Origin: Gammaproteobacteria bacterium
Lineage (GTDB): Bacteria; Pseudomonadota; Gammaproteobacteria; HyVt-429
Length of the DNA: 64,000 bases
Reading direction: 5' to 3'
Assembly: GCA_013152415.1 (NCBI GenBank)
Contig: JAADGI010000007.1
Span: 40,704 to 104,703 of the forward strand
Numbering within the stretch: the first letter of the stretch is position 1; each line of letters starts with the position of its first letter. Shown in pieces: positions 36,031 through 45,300 of this stretch. The translations under genes were made by a program, and so were the position numbers. The notes below the pieces were generated by a model. That model was not told the origin of the DNA, searched no databases, and was given only the letters and a program-made list of their open reading frames with translations.

Positions 36031-38622
36031 ATGAAAATGGCATTTTGGAAGCGTGATGGTTTTTTTGGGCTTATCATCAGCCTGACCTTTCTGGTCGTCT
36101 CAGGCGGTGACCTGCTGCAAAGCCTGGAGCGCAAGGCCTACGATGTCGGTGTGCAGCTCTCAACCCGCACCCCTAACGACCAAATCGCGATCATCGCCAT
36201 CGATGACCAGAGTATCGCCAATATCGGTCGCTGGCCCTGGCCACGAAATATCCATGCCGAGATGATCCGCCTGCTGGCTCAGGCCAAGACCGTGGGCTAT
36301 ACCGCCTTTTTTGTAGAGCCTCAACTTGACCCAGGGCTCGATCATATCAATCGGCTATTGCGTTTTTACACAGACTCCAGCCTGAGCCAAGGCCAGAAGA
36401 GTAAAGCCGGGGACAAAGCGATGATGGATCAGCCCCGCCCCTCTACGGCACCCGCCCCGATGACACGTCTCACTGAAGATGCCACAACTCTGGGTGCTCT
36501 CTTGACCACGGCCCGGTCCCAATTAGACACCGATGCCATACTGCGCCAAAGCATAAGCGAGAGCGCCAATGTCGTCCTGGCCATGTCCGCAACCCTGGGT
36601 GAACCCCAAGGCCGGCCCGATAGTGATCTGTCCGCACCCATTATAGCCAACAGCATCACCCAGCTAAGCCATGAAGGGCAACTCAATGTTAGCGCCCTGC
36701 CCATCCCCTCCACGGCACTGCTCACCCCCATTGGGAGTCTGGCATCGGTGGCCTCCGGAATCGGTCACCTCAACTTGCTACAAGATGTCGATGGGGGTGT
36801 CCGCACCCTGCCCCTGGTGATTCGATACTACGACCACTTCCTTCCCTCCCTGGCCCTGGTACTGGCGGCCAAGAGCCTGAACCTGGCACCCACCGACATC
36901 AAATTACGGCTTGGAAGCGGTGTACAAATGGGTGGGCTCTCGGTACCCACCGATCCCATATTACGTATGCGGCCGTTTTTCTATGCCGACAGCCCGGATA
37001 AGCCGGCCTTTGCCATCGATTCCTTTTTCGATGTGTTGAATGGAAAAATTTCCCCGGAGAAATACCGTGGCAAGGTGGTGCTGGTAGGCGCCACGGCTAC
37101 CGGTCTTGGCAGCAATCAGGTTACACCGGTCTCAGCATCCATGGCACCTGTGGTGACCTTGGCCCATATTGTTTCCAGCATCTTGAATCAGGATTTTATC
37201 GCCACACCATCATGGGCAAATGTAGCGCAGTGGTTCGTGTTCGCTATCGTCGCGCTGTATCTTATTTTTTTGTTACCCAAAGTAAGTGCAGCCACCGCCG
37301 GTACCCTGACAACAATAATGGCCTTTCTTTTGGTCGGGGCCCACCTCTACTCCATTACCCAGCACGCTATCTGGGTACAAATGATGGTCCCCCTGGCGTT
37401 ATTACTGAGTGGTCACTTGCTGCTTACCACCAAACGATTCCTGCTTACCGAGAAGGGCAAGATTGCAGCCGACGCCAACTCCGCTGAGAGTAACCGTATG
37501 CTGGGACTCACCTTTCAAAACCAGGGACAACTCGATGCAGCCTACGAAAAATTCCGCAAGGTGCCACTGGATGACTCTATGATGGAGGTGCTCTATAACC
37601 TGGGACTGGATTTTGAGAGAAAACGCCAATTTGCCAAGGCTGCGGGGACTTTTGAGTATCTATCCAGACATAACCCTCGATTCCGAGACACACCAGAGCG
37701 GATCAAGCGCAATCGCAATCTCAGTGAGACCGTCATACTCGGCGGCGGCAGAAGCGGCGGTGCCCAATCAACTCTGTTACTCGACAAAGGCGATGTCCAA
37801 AAACCCATGCTGGGGCGCTACCAGGTCGAAAAAGAATTGGGCAAGGGTGCTATGGGTGTGGTTTATCAAGGTAAAGACCCCAAGATCAACCGGGTGGTGG
37901 CGATCAAGACCCTGGCCCTGTCAGAAGAATTTGAGGCCAGCGAGCTGGAAGAGGTCAAGGCCCGTTTTTTCAGAGAAGCCGAGACCGCAGGTCGCCTCAG
38001 CCACCCCAATATCGTCACCATTTATGACGCCGGTGAAGAACACGATCTCGCCTATATCGCCATGGAACTCTTACACGGCCAGGACCTTGCGCCCTTCACC
38101 CAGCCCGACAAGCTACTGCCTACTGGCAAGGTCATGGATATCACGCTACATATTGCCGAGGCCCTGGCCTATGCCCATGGCCACCAGATCGTTCATCGTG
38201 ACATCAAGCCCGCCAACATCATGTATGAACCCAAAACCAATGCCATTAAAGTGACTGATTTCGGTATTGCCCGAATAACCGATGCCAGCCGAACCAAGAC
38301 CGGTGTCATTCTAGGCACCCCGTCCTATATGTCACCCGAACAACTGATGGGCAAAAAGGTCGATGGTCGCTCTGATATATTCTCCCTGGGCGTCATGTTC
38401 TACCAGATGTTGTGTGGAAAATTACCCTTTGGTGGCGATTCCCTGGCCACCCTGACCTACAAGATTGCCAATGAACCGCCACCCCCTATATCGAGTCGTC
38501 GACCCGGGCTTCCAGCCTGTATTGGCCAAATCGTGGACCGCTGTCTTGAAAAGCCACTGGAAAAAAGATACCAAACAGCAGATGAGTTGGTCTCTGAATT
38601 GCGTAGATGCATACAGACTTAG
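36031..38622 (+). CDS. CHASE2-domain receptor serine/threonine protein kinase
   Basis: The 863-residue protein has an N-terminal membrane helix (FFGLIISLTFLVVSG), a periplasmic CHASE2 sensor (IAIIAIDDQSIANIGRWPWP, about residues 50-375, with GKVVLVGATATGLG at its end) and two to three helices at about 390-470. TPR-like repeats follow at 490-560, then a Hanks-type kinase from about 593. The kinase has the glycine loop ELGKGAMGVVYQG, the Lys in VVAIKTL, HRDIKPANIM, DFGIAR and GTPSYMSPEQLMG. All catalytic residues are present. The topology is inverted relative to PknB kinases, with the sensor first and the kinase at the C-terminus. Substrate unknown. Confidence 0.94.
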   Translation: MKMAFWKRDGFFGLIISLTFLVVSGGDLLQSLERKAYDVGVQLSTRTPNDQIAIIAIDDQSIANIGRWPWPRNIHAEMIRLLAQAKTVGYTAFFVEPQLDPGLDHINRLLRFYTDSSLSQGQKSKAGDKAMMDQPRPSTAPAPMTRLTEDATTLGALLTTARSQLDTDAILRQSISESANVVLAMSATLGEPQGRPDSDLSAPIIANSITQLSHEGQLNVSALPIPSTALLTPIGSLASVASGIGHLNLLQDVDGGVRTLPLVIRYYDHFLPSLALVLAAKSLNLAPTDIKLRLGSGVQMGGLSVPTDPILRMRPFFYADSPDKPAFAIDSFFDVLNGKISPEKYRGKVVLVGATATGLGSNQVTPVSASMAPVVTLAHIVSSILNQDFIATPSWANVAQWFVFAIVALYLIFLLPKVSAATAGTLTTIMAFLLVGAHLYSITQHAIWVQMMVPLALLLSGHLLLTTKRFLLTEKGKIAADANSAESNRMLGLTFQNQGQLDAAYEKFRKVPLDDSMMEVLYNLGLDFERKRQFAKAAGTFEYLSRHNPRFRDTPERIKRNRNLSETVILGGGRSGGAQSTLLLDKGDVQKPMLGRYQVEKELGKGAMGVVYQGKDPKINRVVAIKTLALSEEFEASELEEVKARFFREAETAGRLSHPNIVTIYDAGEEHDLAYIAMELLHGQDLAPFTQPDKLLPTGKVMDITLHIAEALAYAHGHQIVHRDIKPANIMYEPKTNAIKVTDFGIARITDASRTKTGVILGTPSYMSPEQLMGKKVDGRSDIFSLGVMFYQMLCGKLPFGGDSLATLTYKIANEPPPPISSRRPGLPACIGQIVDRCLEKPLEKRYQTADELVSELRRCIQT

Positions 38623-38623
38623 G

Positions 38624-38779
38624 CTATAAACTCCTAACCCACTTGTTGCCACATCGCCGACACTCAACCTTTTCGATGCCGCCTCCGGCACCAAAATCGA
38701 AACTCTTTTCGATTACACGAAGGTCATGAAATCCCAACCAACACAGCAGACGGCCAAAGAAGGGTGGCAACTTTGACAT
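38624..38779 (-). CDS. 51-residue zinc-ribbon-like protein
   Basis: This short gene reads MSKLPPFFGRLLCWLGFHDL, then RVIEKSFDFGAGGGIEKVEC and RRCGNKWVRSL, followed by TAG. CRRCG and the CxxxxH of LLCWLGFHD could bind one zinc, as in the small DUF1660/prophage-type zinc ribbons. AGAGG lies nine bases before the ATG, and the frame ends one base from the stop of the convergent kinase gene. It has the layout of a real gene despite its size, but no function can be given. Confidence 0.6.
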   Translation of the reverse strand: MSKLPPFFGRLLCWLGFHDLRVIEKSFDFGAGGGIEKVECRRCGNKWVRSL

Positions 38780-38830
38780 ATTATGAAACCTCTGAAGGAG
38801 CACACATCTTGCCTCACTTTTTCCGTCTTG

Positions 38831-39532
38831 TTACTGTCTCAAAGATTTATTTCTCCGATCCCTTAGCCACTGCCCCCCTCCGACGATAAATGAATACAAG
38901 TAAGTGGCGAAGAAGACCGCTGCAATGGGGAGTGTAACAGTTGGCATGAGCCATGCCGCCACGAGCGCCACATTCACAAAAGTAACCGCGACAGCGGTCT
39001 TTGCCAGCCCTCGAACAAGGACAGTTAATTTAAATGGCACGATCATCGTTAGCGAATGCAACACAAATGTTAAGACCAGGTAAAACCCAGGGTCAACCTC
39101 AAAAATTTGCGTCAACAGCAGAACGAACAGCATGTGACGCATGAGCTCGTTGGTCGGCGAACCGCAACCGGTCGCCGTATCTGGATTGAGCCGGGAAGTG
39201 ACGCGAAGAATGATCGAAGCCGCAGCGACCATGCTCACCATCAAGACCAGTCCGCCGGAATGTGCGCCCACCACCAGGACCAGGGCCACGTGGGCGACTG
39301 CATCGCAGACATTATCCAGATTGGCGCCGAAGCGGCTGCGGATATTCAGCTTGGTCGCCAGCACGCCATCGAGATCATCCATCACATTATTGAAAATGAT
39401 TAACGGAAACAGATAACGATAACCGTCTTCCAGGAACAGCAATGCCAGGGGTAGCACGCCAAGAATTGATACCGCGTTAGCCCAGTTGGGGTGGATAAAG
39501 CGTCGATAGAAATTTCCCTGGGGTTCCCTCAT
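38831..39532 (-). CDS. CDP-alcohol phosphatidyltransferase with altered motif
   Basis: The 233-residue membrane protein has the CDP-alcohol phosphotransferase signature at residues 52-77: D52, D55-G56, A59, G69, D73 and D77 are all in register, so the metal and catalytic acids are retained. The usual Arg after Ala (DG-x2-AR) is Thr60. About six membrane helices are predicted. The family displaces CMP from a CDP-activated alcohol to make a phosphodiester, usually phospholipid. The start overlaps the stop of the methyltransferase gene by four bases. The upstream nucleotidyltransferase could provide the CDP-alcohol. Confidence 0.87.
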   Translation of the reverse strand: MREPQGNFYRRFIHPNWANAVSILGVLPLALLFLEDGYRYLFPLIIFNNVMDDLDGVLATKLNIRSRFGANLDNVCDAVAHVALVLVVGAHSGGLVLMVSMVAAASIILRVTSRLNPDTATGCGSPTNELMRHMLFVLLLTQIFEVDPGFYLVLTFVLHSLTMIVPFKLTVLVRGLAKTAVAVTFVNVALVAAWLMPTVTLPIAAVFFATYLYSFIVGGGQWLRDRRNKSLRQ

Positions 39533-40371
39533 AGGGTTATCCGAACAGCTTGCTCATTAACAATCGGTTCGGTTCCGAGTACGAAAAAATGATTCTCCAG
39601 ACTTGGAAACGGAATTCCAAAGATCCTGGGAAGACGCTTGATCCAGGGAGCCCCCAAGCGTATGCCCCAGTAGGTCAGGCGACCCACGATTTGCAGCGAA
39701 TGAAACGGTTCCGGGACGAACCGTTTCCATTTTTTAATCAACTCACACCCCATCTGCATCAGAACATAGGGCTCGTTTCTTTCAACGTGCTTGAGTGTCA
39801 ATCCACATTGTTTGAAGATGCGTTTGTAGTCCGGCACAGACCGATAAACGACCGGATAGACACCAGTGTGCGTTACCCTTTTAGCCCTAACCGTAGACTC
39901 ACGGCACAGGATGATCCCATCCGGCCCAAGACACGGAATCAACTTTTGCAACAGAGTGGTCACGTCGTCTTCGTCGAGATACATAAGCAGACCACCTAGA
40001 AAGACCAGGCTATAGTGGCCATCGGGCTCGAACGACAGGACATTACCGTGTATTGTCCGAATGTTGGCGTACAGGGCGCATTGCTCCTCCAGCGCCGGGT
40101 AAAGTGCATTGCTACCTTCAACAGCGACTACTTGAGAGAATCTGCGAGCGAACTCCCCGGCCCAATAGCCGATGCCACTGCCAAGATCCAGAACTGCGCC
40201 ATTGTGCTCCACACGAGCTAGCAAACGCCGGACGATCCGGGCCTCCGCACGGAAACGAAAATCGCCTGCACTCACCGGAAAGCCGAAACCATCCATCATG
40301 TACGGCCCGAGGATCGAAGACTTGACCCGCTCCCAATGCCGGTTGACGGATGCGTGACTGATCTCAGGCAA
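39529..40371 (-). CDS. SAM-dependent methyltransferase
   Basis: The 280-residue protein has a class I methyltransferase core: motif I VLDLGSGIGYWAGEFARRF (about residues 60-78), VVAVEGSNALYPALEEQC for the adenosine-binding acidic residue, and YSLVFLGGLLMYLDEDDV for motif IV. The C-terminal 90 residues are family-specific and contain an amphipathic hydrophobic helix, so membrane association is possible. It overlaps the genes on both sides (8 and 4 bases), an arrangement that implies a shared product. Substrate unknown; an amine headgroup or lipid is the contextual guess. Confidence 0.85.
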   Translation of the reverse strand: MPEISHASVNRHWERVKSSILGPYMMDGFGFPVSAGDFRFRAEARIVRRLLARVEHNGAVLDLGSGIGYWAGEFARRFSQVVAVEGSNALYPALEEQCALYANIRTIHGNVLSFEPDGHYSLVFLGGLLMYLDEDDVTTLLQKLIPCLGPDGIILCRESTVRAKRVTHTGVYPVVYRSVPDYKRIFKQCGLTLKHVERNEPYVLMQMGCELIKKWKRFVPEPFHSLQIVGRLTYWGIRLGAPWIKRLPRIFGIPFPSLENHFFVLGTEPIVNEQAVRITL

Positions 40372-41245
40372 CGGTGACCACAGGCTCAGTGATGCCTAAA
40401 GAATGGCTGGGGGAACGGCTGGCGATGGAGCGGGGCCGAGCAAACAGATTCTCCGCCGCACGCAAATCCACCCTGGTATCAATCTCATACCATCGGTCTG
40501 CATCGAAGAAGACCGCTTCGAAAGAGAGCGTACCGTCAGCGACCATCTCGGCAAACACAACCTCGTAATACTCACCGAGCCTGCCTTCCGAGACATGGTG
40601 GCTTAATCTTTCCGCGATCTTGCTCCATGAATTTAATGACAAGCTGTAGAGATTGACTGTTTTATACTGACGTGCATCACTACAAATATCGCCACCCTTA
40701 CAAAAAGCTGTAACATGCCGTTTCAATCCAGGCGCAGACCCGAGTCTCACTGTAGTGCCGTTCATCCAGGGACGAATGTTGGAAATCGCCATCTTGTCAG
40801 GTTGGAGTATGTCGTCCAGCATCCAGGGCTCGAAAACCAGGTCGCTCTCCACCAGCAAAAACGGTTCCCGGATCTGCTCCCGGGCCAGCCAGAGCGAGTA
40901 GATGTTATTGGTTGTCCGATAGTCTGGATTGATGACATAATCAACTCGCATGTCACCCGCGTACTGTTGCAGAAATTCCTGGATACGCTCACCCAGGTGC
41001 CCGATCACCACGACCAACCTTTTAAACCCCTGCACCCGTAAATTATTGACCAATCGTTCGAGGATAGGAATACCTCCAACCTCCGTGAGACACTTAGGGG
41101 CATCCAGGGTCAATGGTTGCAAACGGGTTCCTGTTCCTGCAGCCAGTAAGAGCGCTGTCGTTACATTTATTGCGCTCGCTCTTGCACACTGTCCATGGAG
41201 GTCAGATGCGCGGGAGCAGCTGATAGCCATTTTGCTCTTACTCAT
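40364..41245 (-). CDS. LicC-like nucleotidyltransferase
   Basis: The 293-residue protein belongs to the NTP_transferase family: the nucleotide loop LLLAAGTGTRLQPLTLDAPK (about residues 32-51), TEVGGIPILERLVNNL and the metal site VESDLVFEP. YVINPDYRTTNNIYSLWLA strongly resembles phosphocholine cytidylyltransferases (LicC) and inositol-1-phosphate cytidylyltransferases. The enzyme should activate a phosphorylated alcohol as a CDP derivative. The first 27 residues are not conserved in the family, so the true start could be internal. It is the first gene of the trio. Confidence 0.85.
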   Translation of the reverse strand: MSKSKMAISCSRASDLHGQCARASAINVTTALLLAAGTGTRLQPLTLDAPKCLTEVGGIPILERLVNNLRVQGFKRLVVVIGHLGERIQEFLQQYAGDMRVDYVINPDYRTTNNIYSLWLAREQIREPFLLVESDLVFEPWMLDDILQPDKMAISNIRPWMNGTTVRLGSAPGLKRHVTAFCKGGDICSDARQYKTVNLYSLSLNSWSKIAERLSHHVSEGRLGEYYEVVFAEMVADGTLSFEAVFFDADRWYEIDTRVDLRAAENLFARPRSIASRSPSHSLGITEPVVTVA

Positions 41246-41874
41246 ATATTTTATGTCTCCTGTTATTTTCGGTCACGATTACAAATTGTAACAGCGTCAA
41301 AGAACCGCAAATTATGATGTCTGATCACGGGCGATAAACCCGTTGACACAAAAATCAACCAGAATGTGCGTGAGCCTTAAAAGTCACGGCCTTGAACTGA
41401 ACCGGTTATTGACTATTGCTGTTCCCAGCAATCGGACTATCGCCGCAGGATAGCGGCACTCCAAATGGGTCGGCCAGGGCGGCCTTGTGTCCTGGATGGC
41501 GATCCGACAAACGAGCAGACCTGTTGCAAATTGATCGTCGGGTGATCTGACGGGGTAGCCATGTCAGTACTTGGCCAAGAACACTGAAAACTGCTCTTAA
41601 ACTGCGTGACCCAAGAATATGCAGGCCTTGTGGGAGTAATTTATACCTGCGCGGCAAGGGGATTTCCGCGAAGCTTCTCAGGCCCACAATTAAGAAAGCC
41701 CCCCATTAGGCCACAAAATGGATAGGTTGTCACTATCGGCATAAAAGGGTTGGGGTGAGGGGGCAATAATTAGCTAACTCGTTATTTTATATATCCCCTC
41801 ATCCTGGCCTTCTCCCGGAGGGGGAAGGGATGGCTTAGGTTAACGGGACAGCAGGGTATCAGGTGACAATATAT
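41246..41874. other. 629-bp intergenic region without a supported gene
   Basis: It separates the leftward cheW gene from the nucleotidyltransferase promoter. A minus-strand frame of 93 codons (41406-41687) has no recognisable domain or ribosome-binding site and a shadow-like composition. The segment around 41800-41830 (CCCCTCATCC..., CTCCCGGAGGGGGAAGGG) resembles widespread intergenic palindromes of proteobacteria. Around 41630-41660 TTGTGGGAGTAATTTATACC resembles another common dispersed repeat. No promoter was identified. Confidence 0.5.
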
Positions 41875-42327
41875 TTAAAGGCCGTCTAGCGCTTTTCGAA
41901 TGGCAGGGAGATTGGGTATAGCGACAGTGTCATCGTCCAACTTGCACAGTTGGAGGATGTACAGGCTATCTTCCTGCGCGTCATTTGGCTGCAGCCTGTC
42001 ATCACTGACCGACAATGACCGTGGGTCGGCACTTGCCAAAATGCCATAAAAATCAACCTTGGGCCTATTGGCCCCTGGGTACAAAACCACAATCTTGGTA
42101 CGTGCCTTGGGTGCCGGTGCGACCTGTCCTGACAAGGCCTCAAACGACACTATCGGAATGGTCAAACCACGCCATGTAGCGGTCCCCACTAACGCACTGC
42201 GGGAATGGGTCGTGGTCAAGTGCTGTATCCCGATCACCTCGGCCACGGTAGCGCCAGGCAGGAGCAGCGTCACTACAGCCGTCGGCAACAAAAAACTTTG
42301 TACTGCCTGGGTTTGTGCTTGCTTCAT
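41875..42327 (-). CDS. CheW-like protein (ChpC-type)
   Basis: The 150-residue protein is a CheW domain: FLLPTAVVTLLLPGATVAEV, the GTATWRGLTIPIVSFE loop and the final strand pair. It follows chpA by three bases, where P. aeruginosa has the second CheW-like protein ChpC after chpA-chpB; chpB (methylesterase) is missing here. It probably couples another receptor, or PilJ, to the ChpA kinase. The domain is short, and the last strand is ordinary. Confidence 0.85.
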   Translation of the reverse strand: MKQAQTQAVQSFLLPTAVVTLLLPGATVAEVIGIQHLTTTHSRSALVGTATWRGLTIPIVSFEALSGQVAPAPKARTKIVVLYPGANRPKVDFYGILASADPRSLSVSDDRLQPNDAQEDSLYILQLCKLDDDTVAIPNLPAIRKALDGL

Positions 42328-42330
42328 AGG

Positions 42331-45300
42331 CTAGTGCACGGTCCGGGAGCCCAACACCTGTTCGATCTCTGCTACAAGCGTTTCTTCCTGATAGGGCTTT
42401 GTGAGATAAATATCCGCCCCCAGATCCATGGCCTTTTGTTTGTGCTTCGCACCAGCCCGAGATGTGATAATAATAATAGGCACCTGCGATGCCACCGGGT
42501 CTGGATCGGATCGAATCCGTGCGGTCAGTTCATAACCGTCCATACGGGGCATTTCTATATCCACCAACATCACATCCGGCAAGGTGTCACGTAATTTTTC
42601 TACTGCATCTACACCATCCTTTGCCAACACGACATCCATGCCATGCTTGCGTAAATGTCGATCGGTCACAGTGCGTACCGTAAGTGAATCATCCACCACC
42701 ATCACCAGTGGTCGTCGTTCCTTGGAGGGGGAGGCTTCCGCGCTGATGGACCAAACAACATCCTTACCAACCCATAAGGCACTCAAATCCAGAATCAACA
42801 CAACACCACCGTCTCCGAGAACGGTTGCACCTTCAATCCCCTGTACATCGGCTATTTGTGGTCCCAATGGCTTTACCACAATTTCCTGGGTGCCCACTAA
42901 GTCATCTATCTCCATGGCGACCTGATGATCCCCGGCCCTGACCAGCAGGACCGGTACCTTAGTGTTGACCTTGGTGAGCCTGGAAAAACCAAGACTGGTG
43001 CGCAAATTCATCAAGGGATAGCGGGTACCAAGGTAATCCAAGCACGGTTCTCCATCCTGATTGGTGGATTGCAATGCCGAGGATTTGACTTTGATAATAT
43101 TGACCACCGATGAAACCGGGATGGCAAACGGCTGGTCACCGGTCTGAATAATCAGCGCCTGCATAACTGACAGGTTGAGTGGCAAATAAATTATTATGCT
43201 CGTACCTTCGCCTGCGCGACTATCCACGCTCACGTGACCCCCCAGCTGGCGTACTTCATTATGCACAACATCCATTCCCACACCGCGGCCGGACACCTGG
43301 GTCACCTCGTTGCGGGTCGTAAAACCGGGCACCATGATGAACTGAGCCAGGTCACTATCAGATAGGGTTGAAAATTCATTGATCAAACCATGCTCCAGAG
43401 CCTGTCTGCGTATCAACTCTGTATCCAGACCCCGACCATCATCACTGATATGAAAAACAATGTCGTTACCCTCACTTTTGCACTCCATACGAATGTGGCC
43501 TTGGCTGGGCTTATCAATAGTCGTACGCTCCGTTTCGGTCTCGATACCATGATCGATGGCATTACGAATAATGTGCTCCAAGGGACCCAGCATACGATCG
43601 AGCATATTGCGATCAACTTCTACTTCAGTACCAGAAAATTCCATTTCGACATTCTTGCCCAACTCCCGCGCCACTTGTCTTGCCATATGTCTAAGACGAG
43701 GCACTTGACTGGAAAAACTCACCAATCGGGTTTTCATCAAACCTTCTTGTAACTCGGTATTGAGCCGGGCCTGTTGTTGCAACGCAATTTCTACCGCACC
43801 GGCATCACTATCCAGCCCAGTCTGGATAGTCGAAAGATCATTTAGGCTTTCGGCCAAACTTCGAGACAAGTATTGCATCTTGGTGTAACGATCAAATTCC
43901 AACGGATCAAAGCCATGCTCCATTTCAGACTCAGTTTCCTCGGGGCGCGCCATGATCTGTGACTCTGCCTGAATCTCGAGCTCTCGAATTTGCTCTCTAA
44001 ACCGTGAAACCGAACCACGTAACTCTTTAAGGTTCTCCTTAAAACCTCCCACCTGAAGCTGAATGCGGGAACGGGCGATACTTACCTCACCGGCATAATT
44101 GGAGAGGTTAGTAAGTAAATTCTGGTTGACGCGCACTACACTGGTTTGGGGGGTCCCAATAGTGCTTGCACCAAGACTCTCTGCAGTTTGATCTGCTTTA
44201 AGTGCCGACGAGGGTCTCGGTACAGCCTCCTTTTGATGTTGTGCCTCGGATTCTTGTGGCAAAACCTGGTCAGGCTCTGTTATTTCACTACTAACCGAGC
44301 CCCATTCCTCCACAGGGTCCAGGGGGATATCCACTTGATCCAGGTCTGGCTGCTTCGAAGATGGGCTAACTGGAAAGGATTCATCGCTATCCGTGTCATC
44401 CACCTCGACAATATCATCAAACGCCTGAGACATTGCCACCAACACCCTGGCGTCCAAGTCACCACCAATAGACAGGGGCTGATGAGCCTGCATCTGATCA
44501 AGGACACGTACCAAAGAATCATGGACCTCAACCAACAGATCAATCAATTGTGGCTCAGGCATACGTACTCCACTTTCCACCATCTCCAACAGACCTTCAG
44601 TGTGGTGGCTAAGATCACCGACAAGATTGACACCCAAGGTACGGGCACTGCCCTTTAATGTGTGCAAAATTCGTTTTAGTGCACCAACAGCATCCATGTT
44701 GCTGGGCTCTTTACGCCAAAGTTCCAGGGCCTCATTGAGTTGAGCCAGCAAATCAATGGCCTCCTCCAGAAAAATACTGTGCAGATCCACATCCACACCA
44801 AGCTCACTGCCCACTGCCTCAGCACTATCCTCAACCACCGATTCAATATTGGCTGGGCTGGCCACGTACCAAGGCTCATGATCAGGCTCAAATTCGATGT
44901 AGGTGTTGAAAGACTGCGCCAGATTATTTACGTTTAAAACTATGTCCTCATCTACCGGTTCCCCCAACTCGAAATTACGGGTCACGATAGAAATAGACTC
45001 GCTGGCCTGTTTGAGTAATTGACGCTCTGCTTCTTCGAGTGGCCGAACATAATGCAGGTACATGGCCAACGTAGCCTCCATGGCCTCACACAAATTGGCC
45101 ACGAGTGTCAGCCCTACCGAGCGGGAACTACCCGCCAGGGTATGGGTGGCACGCAATAGCTCAGAGGATACATACTGAATGACATCGGGGGCATCATAGG
45201 CCGTCAACTCCCGTCGAATGACATCGAGGTGGCCCTGGGCCTCGTTGACAAAAATCCCCATAGTCACGGCACCCACTTGCCCCTCTGTGGCGCCAACAAA

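Noticed and set aside
41406..41687. 93-codon minus-strand frame between cheW and the nucleotidyltransferase gene
   Set aside because: No ribosome-binding site, no recognisable family, and part of it overlaps dispersed repeat-like DNA.
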